Of a stretch of DNA of 64,000 nucleotides, positions 49,949-58,143 are shown one piece after another; positions within the stretch are counted from its first letter, which is position 1, and each line of letters begins with the position of its first letter. The position numbers and the translations under genes are program-made. Below the pieces are notes generated by a model. It saw nothing but the letters and a program-made list of their open reading frames with translations. It was not told where the DNA came from and searched no databases. The DNA comes from Aquisphaera insulae (lineage in GTDB: Bacteria; Planctomycetota; Planctomycetia; Isosphaerales; Isosphaeraceae): assembly GCF_011064615.1 (NCBI RefSeq), contig NZ_JAALJH010000043.1, positions 16,166 through 80,165 of the forward strand. The letters are read 5' to 3'.

Positions 49949-51445
49949 TCAGCCCGCCATGTGATGGGTCTCGCGGGCGTCGAGGCGGCCCGCCCGGTAG
50001 AACTCGAGATAGACCGCCGCGACCGCCCGCTCGATCCGCTCCATGCCGTGCTCGCCGTTCGGCCGGATGCCGGCGGCTTCCAGGGCCTCCCAGGGCTCAT
50101 GGCCGACCTTCGAGCAGAGGACGGCCTCGCAGCCCTCGAGGGCGCGAATCGTGCGATCGAGGGCCGTCTCCGCCTCGCCGCAGGTGTCGCCGCCGGAGCA
50201 ATAGGCCTCCACCTTGCGGTGGCCGATGAACCGGACCCCGGCGGGAGCGGCCTCGTAGACCAGGAACTCGCGGGCGTGGCCGAAATGCTCGTTGACCAGG
50301 CCGCCCCCCTTCGAGGCCACGGCCATCAGGACGGGGCGAGAGCCGGCGGGGACGGCCGGGACGGCGGTCGCCGGCCGATGCCCGGAGAGGGCCGCGGCCT
50401 GCTGCTGCAGCTCCTCGTCGATGGCCGCGTGGATGGCCGACCGCCGCGTCATCGCCGCCGCGTAGTCGATGTCCATCGCCTCGATCTTGTCGAGCGTGAA
50501 CTCCGCGCCGCGATCCTCGCCGAGGAGGCCGACGGCGTCGGCCCGGCACTGGCGGCAATGTCGCATCATGTTCATGTCGCCGGCACATTTATCCTGGAGG
50601 GATTGCAGCTCCGCGGGGGACGGCCCGCGCTGGCCCATCACGCCGAAGAAGGTGCCGTGTTCGGGCTCCGAGATCAGGGGCATGACGTTGTGCAGGAACG
50701 CCCCCTTCCTCTTGACCTCCTTGCTGACCTCGGCGAGATGCTCGTCGTTGACTCCGGGGATCATCACCGAGTTGACCTTCACCAGGATGTCGCGCTCGAC
50801 GAGCATCTCCAGGCCCCGCTGCTGGCGGTCGATGAGGATCTTCGCCGCCTCGCGGCCGCGGATCCGCCGGTTCTTCCAGAAGACCCAGGGATAGATTTCC
50901 TCGCCGACGGCCGGGTCCAGGCAGTTGATCGTGATCGTCACGTGCTCGATGTTGGCCCGGGCGAGCTCCTCCACGCAGTCCGGGAGCGCCAGCCCGTTGG
51001 TCGAGACGCAGAGCTTGATGTCGGGCGCCTGGGCCGCGAGCATCCGAAAGGTCGCGAAGGTCCGATCCGGGTTGGCGAGAGGGTCCCCCGGCCCGGCGAT
51101 CCCCAGGACCGTCATCTGGGGGATGGTGGCGGCCACGGCCATCGTCTTCTTCACCGCCTGCTCGGGGGTCAGCAGCTCCGACACGACCCCCGGACGCGAT
51201 TCGTTGGCGCAGTCATACTTGCGGTTGCAGTAGTGGCACTGGATGTTGCAGGCGGGCGCGACCGCGACGTGCATCCGGGCGAAATGATGATGCGCCTGCT
51301 CGGAGTAGCAGGGATGGTTGAAGACGCGTTGCCGGATCGATTCCGGCAGGTGCGACATCTGGTCCGCCGTGCTGCCGCACGAGCCGGCGGCGCAGCCTCC
51401 CTTGGGCGCGCCCGCGTCGGCGGGGTCGAGGATCGTCAGCTTCAT
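49949..51445 (-). CDS. nifB: NifB radical-SAM NifB-co synthase with NifX-like domain
   Basis: 498 residues. The radical SAM triad is Cys66/Cys70/Cys73 in APACNIQCHYCNRKYDC. GIAGPGDPLAN, VSTNGLALP and the CRQCRADAVGLLGED block hold further cluster ligands. From about residue 370 a NifX-like domain follows (VLMAVASKGGGLVNEHFGHAREFLVYE). It fuses [4Fe-4S] units with an interstitial carbide to form NifB-co. The ATG at 51445 is chosen because the frame upstream is non-conserved. A sigma-54-like promoter lies at 51526-51541. Confidence 0.95.
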   Translation of the reverse strand: MKLTILDPADAGAPKGGCAAGSCGSTADQMSHLPESIRQRVFNHPCYSEQAHHHFARMHVAVAPACNIQCHYCNRKYDCANESRPGVVSELLTPEQAVKKTMAVAATIPQMTVLGIAGPGDPLANPDRTFATFRMLAAQAPDIKLCVSTNGLALPDCVEELARANIEHVTITINCLDPAVGEEIYPWVFWKNRRIRGREAAKILIDRQQRGLEMLVERDILVKVNSVMIPGVNDEHLAEVSKEVKRKGAFLHNVMPLISEPEHGTFFGVMGQRGPSPAELQSLQDKCAGDMNMMRHCRQCRADAVGLLGEDRGAEFTLDKIEAMDIDYAAAMTRRSAIHAAIDEELQQQAAALSGHRPATAVPAVPAGSRPVLMAVASKGGGLVNEHFGHAREFLVYEAAPAGVRFIGHRKVEAYCSGGDTCGEAETALDRTIRALEGCEAVLCSKVGHEPWEALEAAGIRPNGEHGMERIERAVAAVYLEFYRAGRLDARETHHMAG

Positions 51446-51525
51446 GAAAGTCCCTCGAGTGGCTGCCGACGGGGAGGGAGGCGCCGGGGCTTTCCGTGGT
51501 TGAGGAGCGAGATGGCCGGCCAGGA

Positions 51526-51541
51526 AGCAATTGCGATACCG
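51526..51541 (-). promoter_or_regulatory. Sigma-54-like promoter of nifB
   Basis: The minus strand reads CGGTATCGCAATTGCT. The -12 TTGCT is perfect, GG and GC are ten bases apart, and the -24 box is weaker (CGGTAT). The -12 box is about 80 bp before the nifB ATG. Confidence 0.55.
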
Positions 51542-51627
51542 GATCCGGAAACCTCGCCGCGGCGGGGCGAAAGCCCTGGAAAATCCGCGGATCCTCCGGC
51601 GCACTCCATCCACGACGGGGCCGGCTT

Positions 51628-51643
51628 CGTCGCGAATGCGACA
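51628..51643. promoter_or_regulatory. NifA-type site upstream of nifB
   Basis: On the minus strand TGTCGCATTCGCGACG, a TGT-N4-T-N5-ACG site nearly identical to the ACG sites upstream of nifH. It lies about 87 bp from the nifB -24 box. Confidence 0.55.
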
Positions 51644-51829
51644 GGAACGCGAGCCGATTGGGGCCAATCCGACACGGCGAACTCGACGACCCTCCAGTTG
51701 CCCTGCCGGATCTCGGCGACGTAATCTATCCCCGAACCGAGCGGCGCAGGGTCCCGCGCCGAGCCCCTCTCGTTTCCTCCCCGCGACGCACACCGACGCG
51801 GGCCGACCCTTACCCCGGAGCACCCCCGA

Positions 51830-52330
51830 ATGAAAGGCGATCCCCAGGTCATCGATGCCCTGAACCGAGCCCTCACGATCGAGCTGACCGCGATCAACCA
51901 GTATTTCTGCCAGGCGAAGATGTGCATGAACTGGGGGCTGATGAAGCTCGGCCGCAAGCACTACGAGGAATCGATGGGCGAGATGAAACACGCCGAGGCG
52001 CTCATCGATCGCATCCTCTTCCTCGACGGCATCCCCGACATCGCCCGCTACGACGTCATCCGCGTCGGGGAGGACGTGAAGGAGCAGTTCGAGAACGACC
52101 TCAAGCTGGAGCTCGGCGGCGTCCAGCACTACAACGCGGCCGTCGACCTCTGCGTCCGGCTCAAGGACAACGGCACTCGCGAGGTCCTGGCGCCGATCCT
52201 CTCGGAATCCGAGGAGCACGTGGACTGGCTCGAGACCCAGCTCGGCCTCATCGAGACCGTCGGCCTTCAGAACTACCTGGCCGAGATGATGGGCTCCGGC
52301 GAGGGGGCCGGGGCCGGCGAGGGGAAGTAA
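51830..52330 (+). CDS. bfr: Bacterioferritin
   Basis: 166 residues, four-helix bundle. Diiron ligands Glu18, Glu51 and His54 and the heme-ligand Met52 are in place (ALTIELTAINQYF, MGEMKHAEALIDRILFLDG), with EESEEH-like ligands near 127-132. It stores iron as a 24-mer in the cytosol. GGAG precedes the ATG. It is divergent from nifB and its 3' end overlaps the opposite Bfd-like gene by 58 bp. Presence in the nif island suggests iron supply for nitrogenase clusters or oxidative protection. Confidence 0.93.
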   Translation: MKGDPQVIDALNRALTIELTAINQYFCQAKMCMNWGLMKLGRKHYEESMGEMKHAEALIDRILFLDGIPDIARYDVIRVGEDVKEQFENDLKLELGGVQHYNAAVDLCVRLKDNGTREVLAPILSESEEHVDWLETQLGLIETVGLQNYLAEMMGSGEGAGAGEGK

Positions 52331-52566
52331 TCCGAGTACTGCTCCAGGTACTTGCGGAGCAGGCGATGGCAGACCATGCAGCCGTCGCCCGCTCCCGTCG
52401 CCCGCTTGATGTCCTTGATCGTGCGGATCTCTCGCGAGGCGAAGGCGTCCATCAGCTCCGCTGCCGTCACCTGCAGGCAATTGCAGACCAGATCCCGGGG
52501 ACATTGACTGCACGGGCCCACTTCGTCGCGGCGGGCACACGAGGCTGTTTCATGGCGGTCGGACAT
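52273..52566 (-). CDS. bfd: Bacterioferritin-associated ferredoxin-like [2Fe-2S] protein
   Basis: 97 residues. The BFD-type fold is marked by CNCLQVTAAELMDAF and GAGDGCMVCHRLL, giving the C-x-C plus C-x-x-C ligands. An extra Cys-rich N-terminus (CARRDEVGPCSQCP) precedes it. Bfd docks on bacterioferritin and reduces its core to release iron. The gene is convergent with bfr and shares 58 bp of 3' coding sequence. A perfect 7-1-7 palindrome lies 38 bp before the ATG. Alternatively it is a stand-alone relative of the NifU central domain. Confidence 0.85.
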   Translation of the reverse strand: MSDRHETASCARRDEVGPCSQCPRDLVCNCLQVTAAELMDAFASREIRTIKDIKRATGAGDGCMVCHRLLRKYLEQYSDYFPSPAPAPSPEPIISAR

Positions 52567-52603
52567 GGCATTGATCCAGAACCGAAGAGCACTTCGGGAT
52601 CGA

Positions 52604-52618
52604 TGAGACTGAGTCTCA
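52604..52618. promoter_or_regulatory. Fur-box-like operator upstream of bfd
   Basis: TGAGACTGAGTCTCA is a perfect 7-1-7 inverted repeat, 38 bp upstream of the bfd ATG. It differs from the common Fur core TGAGAATGATTCTCA by one symmetric base pair change per half (A to C, T to G). Iron-repressed bfd is known in other bacteria, which fits. Confidence 0.55.
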
Positions 52619-52676
52619 GTCTATTGCCAGTCTGTTTCGGCTGTCAATCACCCTGAGTCGTCAAAGGGATAAAAAC

Positions 52677-52993
52677 AGGCTCATCCGGCCGAAGCGCGCG
52701 CCGGGCTCGGAAATCCGCCATCCACGGGCGTGGGCATGCGCATCTTTTGTAGGGTGCGTCAAGCGAAGCGCAGACGCACCGACCGCCGATTCATGGGGTA
52801 CGAGCGGGCGAGGCCATGCTCGCATGGCTTGCCCAAGAGGGGAGCCATCGTGATTTCCAAGGCCGCGCCGATCCGGTGCGTCTGCGCTTCGCTTGACACA
52901 CCCTACAAGATCGGGGGCCTCCAGCTCAACAATTCCCCATGTCAAGGAGTGGCGTCGCGAATCTCCCGGCGCGCGCTTCCGCCGGATGAACCT
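52677..52993. repeat. 317-bp MITE-like element with nested inverted repeats
   Basis: Outer arms of 29 bp (52677-52705 and 52965-52993) are inverted with two mismatches. Inner arms of 34 bp (52748-52781 and 52874-52907) are inverted with one mismatch. There is no coding sequence inside. Related single copies of the outer arm (2153-2183) and the inner arm (63887-63918) occur elsewhere in the window, so the parts are dispersed. No target duplication could be confirmed. Confidence 0.7.
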
Positions 52994-53079
52994 AAAAACA
53001 ACGCGGAGTCGACTGGACCCGAGTGGTCGTCGACTCCGCGAATGGCCGAAGCGGGGGGAGTGTGCCTTGCGGATCAGGG

Positions 53080-54321
53080 TCAGGAGAGGAGTTCGTCGAC
53101 CCTGGGCAGCAGCTTCGCGAAGTCGAGCTTGTTGTGGCACGCCTCGCGGGCGGCCTCGAGATTGGCACCTTGCCAATTCCGGGCCGATGGGGAGAGAGAC
53201 TCGTAGAGGGCGCGGGCCTCGTCGCGATAGCCGTGGTGTTCGTGGTAGGTCAGGGCCCGGGTGAGCTGGCCAAGCTCTGCCTCGGTGCCGGCGGCGCGAC
53301 GGCAACTGCCGTCGCAACCGGCGCAGAAGGTCGGGCCGGCGGCGATGCAAGCGTCGCGCAGGCGGTTGATATCGGCCTTCGCCATCGGCTTGAAGTTGCG
53401 GGCGGCGGCGAGGTTCTCGCGGACCTGGTCGGTGTTCCGCATCGAGACGCAGGCCGCGGCGAACCGCTCGTCGGACCAGATCGCGTGGAGCAGGGCCTGG
53501 TAGGGGGAGAGGCCCTTTTCCTTCAGCTCGGGCATGCCCTTGGCAATCTGATCGGTGTCTTTCTGGCCGGCGATCTGCTTCATCGAGATCAGGCCGATCC
53601 CCGCCTTGTGGCAGGCGTCCAGGGCCCGGTTCATGGGGGCCTCGGCGGCGGTCCACGGGTTGTTGCGGACCATGATGGCGTCTACAAAGCCCCCCTCGGC
53701 GGCGTTCGTAAGGATCTCAGCCTGCCTCGGGTGGTGCGTGGAGAAGCCGACAAACTTCGCCTTGCCGGACTTGCGGATGGCTTCTGCAGCCTCCTTGAAC
53801 TCCTTGCTCCTGGGCCACTCGACCGCCGCGTCGCCGCCATGGTCGCCCACGGCATGGATGAAGATCAGGTCCACGTAGTCTGTCTGGAGGGCCTGAAGGT
53901 TCTTCTCCAGTGAAGCCAGAAGTAGCGACGGGGTATTCGGTGTGTTCTTGGTGACCAGGAACAGATCCTTGCGTATCGAGGAATCCGACTTCAGCCAGCG
54001 TCCGATGGCCGGCTCCGACCCATAGCTGGCCGCCGTGTCGACGTAACGGAGGCCTCCGGCCCACGACGTCCTCAGGATCCGATCCAGGCCGACGCTCTTC
54101 CAGGTCCCCAGGCTCAGGATGCTCACCGGGACGCCCGTCTTGCCGAGGACCCGCGTGGGCAATAGGCCGGCATTCGGAGCCTTCGCGGTCTCTTGCGCGT
54201 CCGCGCGGGGCCCGCCGACGAGCAGCCCGGCCGCGGCCAAGCCGCCGGCTCCGGCGCCCAGGAACCCGCGACGGTCCATCTCCGTCGACCCTTCGTCATC
54301 GGTCTGGTGGCAGTCGTACAT
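53080..54321 (-). CDS. Tat-exported aldo/keto reductase with C-terminal Cys motif
   Basis: 413 residues. DRRGFLGAGAGGLAAAGLLVGG is a twin-arginine signal, so the enzyme is exported folded. The AKR barrel follows (VLGKTGVPVSILSLGTWKSVG, YVDTAASYGSEPAIG, VDLIFIHAVGD). The C-terminus carries CAGCDGSC and a further Cys, a ferredoxin-like motif seen in a planctomycete-abundant AKR group, suggesting an Fe-S centre in addition to NAD(P). The start at 54321 has GGAG at good spacing. An ATG 14 codons later, right before the twin Arg, is equally plausible. Confidence 0.85.
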   Translation of the reverse strand: MYDCHQTDDEGSTEMDRRGFLGAGAGGLAAAGLLVGGPRADAQETAKAPNAGLLPTRVLGKTGVPVSILSLGTWKSVGLDRILRTSWAGGLRYVDTAASYGSEPAIGRWLKSDSSIRKDLFLVTKNTPNTPSLLLASLEKNLQALQTDYVDLIFIHAVGDHGGDAAVEWPRSKEFKEAAEAIRKSGKAKFVGFSTHHPRQAEILTNAAEGGFVDAIMVRNNPWTAAEAPMNRALDACHKAGIGLISMKQIAGQKDTDQIAKGMPELKEKGLSPYQALLHAIWSDERFAAACVSMRNTDQVRENLAAARNFKPMAKADINRLRDACIAAGPTFCAGCDGSCRRAAGTEAELGQLTRALTYHEHHGYRDEARALYESLSPSARNWQGANLEAAREACHNKLDFAKLLPRVDELLS

Positions 54322-54548
54322 GGGCGATCTCCAGAAGTTGCGGCGTGTCCCATCCCGGCTCAGCGACGATTCGTCGCTGATTCCAGATCAGGCTAATCTC
54401 CGATCCTCCTCGTGTCGAGGAAGATCGTTGCCGAGATTGGGGGAGATCGAGGCACCGACTCGATCGCGGCGGAAGTCGGCTGGCCACAATCGCCGGATCC
54501 TGGTTCACTCTGGCCCAGATGAAACGAGCCGTACCCCGGCCCGCGGGC

Positions 54549-54749
54549 TCAGGCCCCGGCGCCGACGAGGGAATCGTCCTGGACCTTCTTGGACGTGGCG
54601 TGATCGAGGATCTCCTCGCGGAAGACCTTGACGTGGCGGGGGGCCTCGATGCCCAGGCGGACCTGACCACCCTCGATCTTCACGACCGTGACCACGATTC
54701 CGCCGTCGATCACGATCTTCTCATTCAGCTTGCGGCTCAGGACCAACAT
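54549..54749 (-). CDS. csrA: Carbon storage regulator CsrA
   Basis: 66 residues: MLVLSRKLNEKIVIDGGIVVTVVKIEGGQVRLGIEAP is the full conserved core with the RNA-binding first strand and the GxxRLGI segment. It is a dimeric RNA-binding protein that blocks ribosome access to GGA-containing leaders. AAGGAGG stands 7 bases upstream of the ATG at 54749. The C-terminal tail is long and acidic. It is monocistronic. The 227 bp to the next gene hold nothing recognised. Confidence 0.95.
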   Translation of the reverse strand: MLVLSRKLNEKIVIDGGIVVTVVKIEGGQVRLGIEAPRHVKVFREEILDHATSKKVQDDSLVGAGA

Positions 54750-55212
54750 CACAAACCTCCTTGCAAAGTGGGCTCTCGGTCGAGTCATTCACCGCGGCGT
54801 TCCGTCGCGACCCGGGGCGTCCTACTTACGTGTCCCGGGGCCCGCGTGTTCAGGCCGCCTTCACGAGAGGAAACATAAGCACGCGGAATGCCAACGACAA
54901 CCGCCGAAACTTTAGTATTTCCCCAAGTCTTTGCTTCATTGCGTCTTAAATCTGCAAAGCTCGATACCATGGCTCGTCGGCCCCCGTGAACATCAGGCCA
55001 TGACTTGAAAGATTTCTTCCCAAAATCCGCCGCCCGACGGAAAAAAGGGAACGGCGCGGGGGCGAGATTGCCCGGGATAGCCAGAAACGGGCAGAGTCGC
55101 TACCATCGGATCGACGATCAAGCCGTCAAGCCCTGCCGCGACCGGCACAGTCAGCCCGGACCGGGTGCCAGAGGGAAGGGGCAGAGGCGTCAGGAGAGGA
55201 TCCCCCCGTTCG
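54750..55212. other. AT-richer intergenic region between csrA and ispF
   Basis: 463 bp between divergent starts. The stretch around 54890-54970 is clearly AT-richer than the rest of the window and probably holds promoters for both genes. I could not define boxes or an RNA gene. Confidence 0.4.
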
Positions 55213-55695
55213 ATGCGAGTAGGCCTGGGTCACGACACGCACCGGCTCGTCGAGGGGAGGCCCCTGATCCTGGGGGGAGTGGAGATCGAGCACCCGCGGG
55301 GGCTGGCCGGACATTCCGATGCGGATGTCGTCTGCCATGCCGTGGCCGACGCCCTCCTCGGGGCGGCCGGGCTCGGGGACATCGGCGAACACTATCCCGA
55401 CACCGACCTGAAGTGGCGCGGGCTGGACAGCACCATCCTTCTACAGGAGGTGGTCGATCAGCTTCGGCGCGGGGAGTGGCGGCCCGTCAACTGCGACGTG
55501 ATCGTCCATGCCCAGGAACCGAAGCTCGGTCCCCACAAGGCGGCCATCCGGGCCAGGCTCTCGGGGCTGCTGGGCCTCCCGGAGGATGCCGTGAATGTCA
55601 AGGCGAAGACCGGCGAGCACGTCGGGCCCGTGGGCCGGGGTGAGGCGATCTGCTGTCACGCCGCCGTCCTGATCGAGAAGGCCGCGACGGCCTGA
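55213..55695 (+). CDS. ispF: 2-C-methyl-D-erythritol 2,4-cyclodiphosphate synthase
   Basis: 160 residues. MRVGLGHDTHRL contains the metal-binding Asp and His. GHSDADVVCHAVADALLGAAGLGDIGEHYPDTD and NVKAKTGEHVGPVGRGEAICCHA are signature blocks. It makes the cyclic diphosphate in the MEP isoprenoid pathway as a trimer. The start at 55213 is the conserved N-terminus. cysS follows 68 bp later in the same direction, as often seen. Confidence 0.96.
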   Translation: MRVGLGHDTHRLVEGRPLILGGVEIEHPRGLAGHSDADVVCHAVADALLGAAGLGDIGEHYPDTDLKWRGLDSTILLQEVVDQLRRGEWRPVNCDVIVHAQEPKLGPHKAAIRARLSGLLGLPEDAVNVKAKTGEHVGPVGRGEAICCHAAVLIEKAATA

Positions 55696-55763
55696 ATCCC
55701 CGGGACCACGGCCAGGGCTCCTGGCGCGATCCCTCCCCATACCGAGTCGAGTGGTGACGACCC

Positions 55764-57215
55764 ATGCCCCTGCGAGTCTATAACACGCTGAGCCAGGCCA
55801 AGGAGCCCTTCAAGACGGTCACGCCCGGCAAGGTCGGGATGTACGTCTGCGGCCCCACGGTCTATTCCAAGAGCCACATCGGGCACATGGTCGGCCCGGT
55901 GATCTTCGACGCCATCAAGCGCTATCTAGTGTACCTCGGCTACGAGGTCACCTGGGTCGTCAACATCACGGACGTGGACGACAAGCTCATCGTCCAGGCG
56001 AACAAGGATGGGACGTCGGTGAAGGAGCTGGCCGAGCAGGTCACGGGCGACTACCTGGACTGCCTCCGTGCGCTCGACGTGGCGGGCATCGACGAGATGC
56101 CCCGCGCCACCGAGCACATCGCCGAGATCATCGACATCAACTGCGGCCTGATCGACCGGGGATTCGCCTACGCCTCCGGAGGCGACGTCTACTTCGACGT
56201 CACGAAGGCCGCCGAGTACGGCAAGCTGAGCCACCGCGACCCGGAGGAGCTGATGGCCGGGGCCCGCATCGAGCCGACCTCGCTGAAGCGGAATTCCGGC
56301 GACTTCGCCCTCTGGAAGGCCTCCAAGCCCGGCGAGCCCTCGTGGGAAAGCCCGTGGGGGCCGGGCCGGCCGGGCTGGCACATCGAGTGCTCCGCGATGA
56401 GCATGAAGTACCTGGGGCCTCATCTCGACATCCACGGCGGGGGCCTGGACCTGGTCTTCCCGCATCACGAGAACGAGCTGGTTCAATCCGAGTCCTTCAC
56501 GGGCGTGCCGTTCGCCACCTACTGGATGCACAACGGCCTGCTCACGAAGGAAGGCAAGAAGATCTCCAAGTCGGACCCGACGACGGTCGTCCTGATGAGC
56601 GACCTCCTCGAATCGCACGCGCCGGACACGCTCCGCGTGCTGCTCCTGTCGAGCCACTATCGTCGGCCGATCGACTTCGGCCCCGGCCGGCTCGACGAGA
56701 TCGACCGCAGCCTCCAGGCGTTCTACCGCGCCTTCGAGCGGTTCGAGGAGCTGACCGGACAGTCCTTTTACACGCTCGAGGCGCCGACCCGCCGCGATGA
56801 CGAGTCCGTGGACCCCGCGCTCTCCGCCGAGGTCGCCGAGCATCGCCGCGGCTTCCTCGACGCGATGGACGACGACTTCAACACCGGCGGGGCCATCGGC
56901 GAGCTCTTCGAGATCCTCCGCGGCGTGAATCGGGAGTCCACCGTCGGCGGCTCGCCCGGCTACCTCGCCGCCGTGCGGACCCTCCGCGAGCTGAGCCGTT
57001 TGCTGGGGATCTTCGCATCGCCGCCGACGAAGGCGACCGCCGAGGATTCGCTCACGGCCCCCCTCATGGAGCTCCTGATCGACCTCCGGGCCCGGCTCCG
57101 CAAGGAGAAGAACTACGCCCTCGCGGACGAGGTCCGCAAGCGGCTGACCGCCATCGGCGTGACCCTCGAGGATCGGCCCGAAGGGACGCGCTGGCGGGCG
57201 GAATCGAAGCCCTAG
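55764..57215 (+). CDS. cysS: Cysteinyl-tRNA synthetase
   Basis: 483 residues. The class I signatures are SHIGH (in VYSKSHIGHMVG) and KISKSDP in place of the common KMSKS. The zinc ligands include Cys in VCGPTVY and ECSAMS, with HHENELVQSE. It charges tRNA-Cys. The C-terminal DALR-like helical region is present to the end (LADEVRKRLTAIGV). It follows ispF. Confidence 0.96.
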   Translation: MPLRVYNTLSQAKEPFKTVTPGKVGMYVCGPTVYSKSHIGHMVGPVIFDAIKRYLVYLGYEVTWVVNITDVDDKLIVQANKDGTSVKELAEQVTGDYLDCLRALDVAGIDEMPRATEHIAEIIDINCGLIDRGFAYASGGDVYFDVTKAAEYGKLSHRDPEELMAGARIEPTSLKRNSGDFALWKASKPGEPSWESPWGPGRPGWHIECSAMSMKYLGPHLDIHGGGLDLVFPHHENELVQSESFTGVPFATYWMHNGLLTKEGKKISKSDPTTVVLMSDLLESHAPDTLRVLLLSSHYRRPIDFGPGRLDEIDRSLQAFYRAFERFEELTGQSFYTLEAPTRRDDESVDPALSAEVAEHRRGFLDAMDDDFNTGGAIGELFEILRGVNRESTVGGSPGYLAAVRTLRELSRLLGIFASPPTKATAEDSLTAPLMELLIDLRARLRKEKNYALADEVRKRLTAIGVTLEDRPEGTRWRAESKP

Positions 57216-57365
57216 TGCTCTGTCAACACGATGAATTCGGGTTTCAGGACAGACAGGAATGTCTGTCCCCCCGGGTTCAAAGCCATGTGTGTCGGGGATT
57301 TCGGAGGACAGGCATTCCTGCCTGTCCTGCGACGACCCCGAAAATCAAGCTGTGACAAAGCCCTA
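57216..57365. repeat. Inverted hairpin doublet with extended arms (REP/MITE-like)
   Basis: Two 22-bp hairpins face each other: 57247-57268 (stem GGACAGACA, loop GGAA) and 57306-57327 (stem GGACAGGCA, loop TTCC). Outside them the flanks are also inverted copies at lower identity (TGTCA...TTCGGG on the left, CCCGAAAAT...TGACA on the right). It sits between cysS and ruvC. The design matches the doublet at 1360-1458. Confidence 0.65.
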
Positions 57366-57399
57366 AAGACCTTGCTTCCTCCCAGGGACGGAAGGAGCG

Positions 57400-57996
57400 A
57401 TGAAGAGGATGGCACTGCGATCGTGCGAGTCCGAGCCGGATCTCCTCCGGATGCAGCCCCGGACCGGTGATGACGGCCGGCCCGCGGTCTTCCCCGGCCG
57501 CGTCGTCGGGGTCGATCCCGGCCTGAACGTCACGGGCTACGCCGTGCTCGAGTCGTCGGGCCGTGCGACTCGCGTCGTCGAGGCGGGGGTGATCCGGCCC
57601 TCCGCGCAGGGGAAGGCGATGGGGCAGCGGCTCTCTCACCTGCACCTTGGGCTCCTCGAGATCCTCGACGAGTTCCGCCCCGCCGCCGTGGCGATCGAGC
57701 GGGTCCACAGTCACGTCAAATTCCCCAGGACCGCCATCCTGATGGCCCACGCCCGCGGCGTGATCATGCTCGCCGCGGCGCTCCGGGGGATCCCGGTCTT
57801 CGGCTACGCCGCCTCGCGGATCAAGAAATCGCTGACGGGAAGCGGCCGGGCCCCCAAGTCCCAGATGCAGCACGCGATCATGACGGAGCTCCGGCTCGAC
57901 GCCCTGCCGGAGCCCCACGACGTCGCCGACGCCTGTGCCGTCGCCCTCTGCCACCACCAGGTGAGCAGGAACATGGTCGGACTCGACGGGCATTGA
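57400..57996 (+). CDS. ruvC: Holliday junction resolvase RuvC
   Basis: 198 residues. VVGVDPGLNVTGYAVLE begins the RNase-H-like fold with the first catalytic Asp. AVAIERVHSHVK holds the Glu, and PHDVADACAVALCHHQ the last acidic pair. The enzyme cuts four-way junctions with RuvAB. The first 34 residues are an extension absent from typical RuvC, so translation may start at a later codon, although no better ribosome binding site was found. No ruvA or ruvB follows. Confidence 0.88.
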   Translation: MKRMALRSCESEPDLLRMQPRTGDDGRPAVFPGRVVGVDPGLNVTGYAVLESSGRATRVVEAGVIRPSAQGKAMGQRLSHLHLGLLEILDEFRPAAVAIERVHSHVKFPRTAILMAHARGVIMLAAALRGIPVFGYAASRIKKSLTGSGRAPKSQMQHAIMTELRLDALPEPHDVADACAVALCHHQVSRNMVGLDGH

Positions 57997-58143
57997 ACGC
58001 AGGCCCGGGGACCCGCGCCCGTCGCCTCGGGCTTCCTTGACCCCGTCTCTTTCCCGGCGATACGATGAGAAGTCTGGCGGCTCGAACGCCCAGCAAGGGC
58101 ATCCTCGGGCCGCGCCTCCTCTTCCGACCGATTGCCTCCTGCG

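Noticed and set aside
52661..53656. Possible gene across the 317-bp repeat element
   Set aside because: The frame is Arg/Pro-rich, runs through the inverted arms and overlaps the 3' end of the exported aldo/keto reductase.
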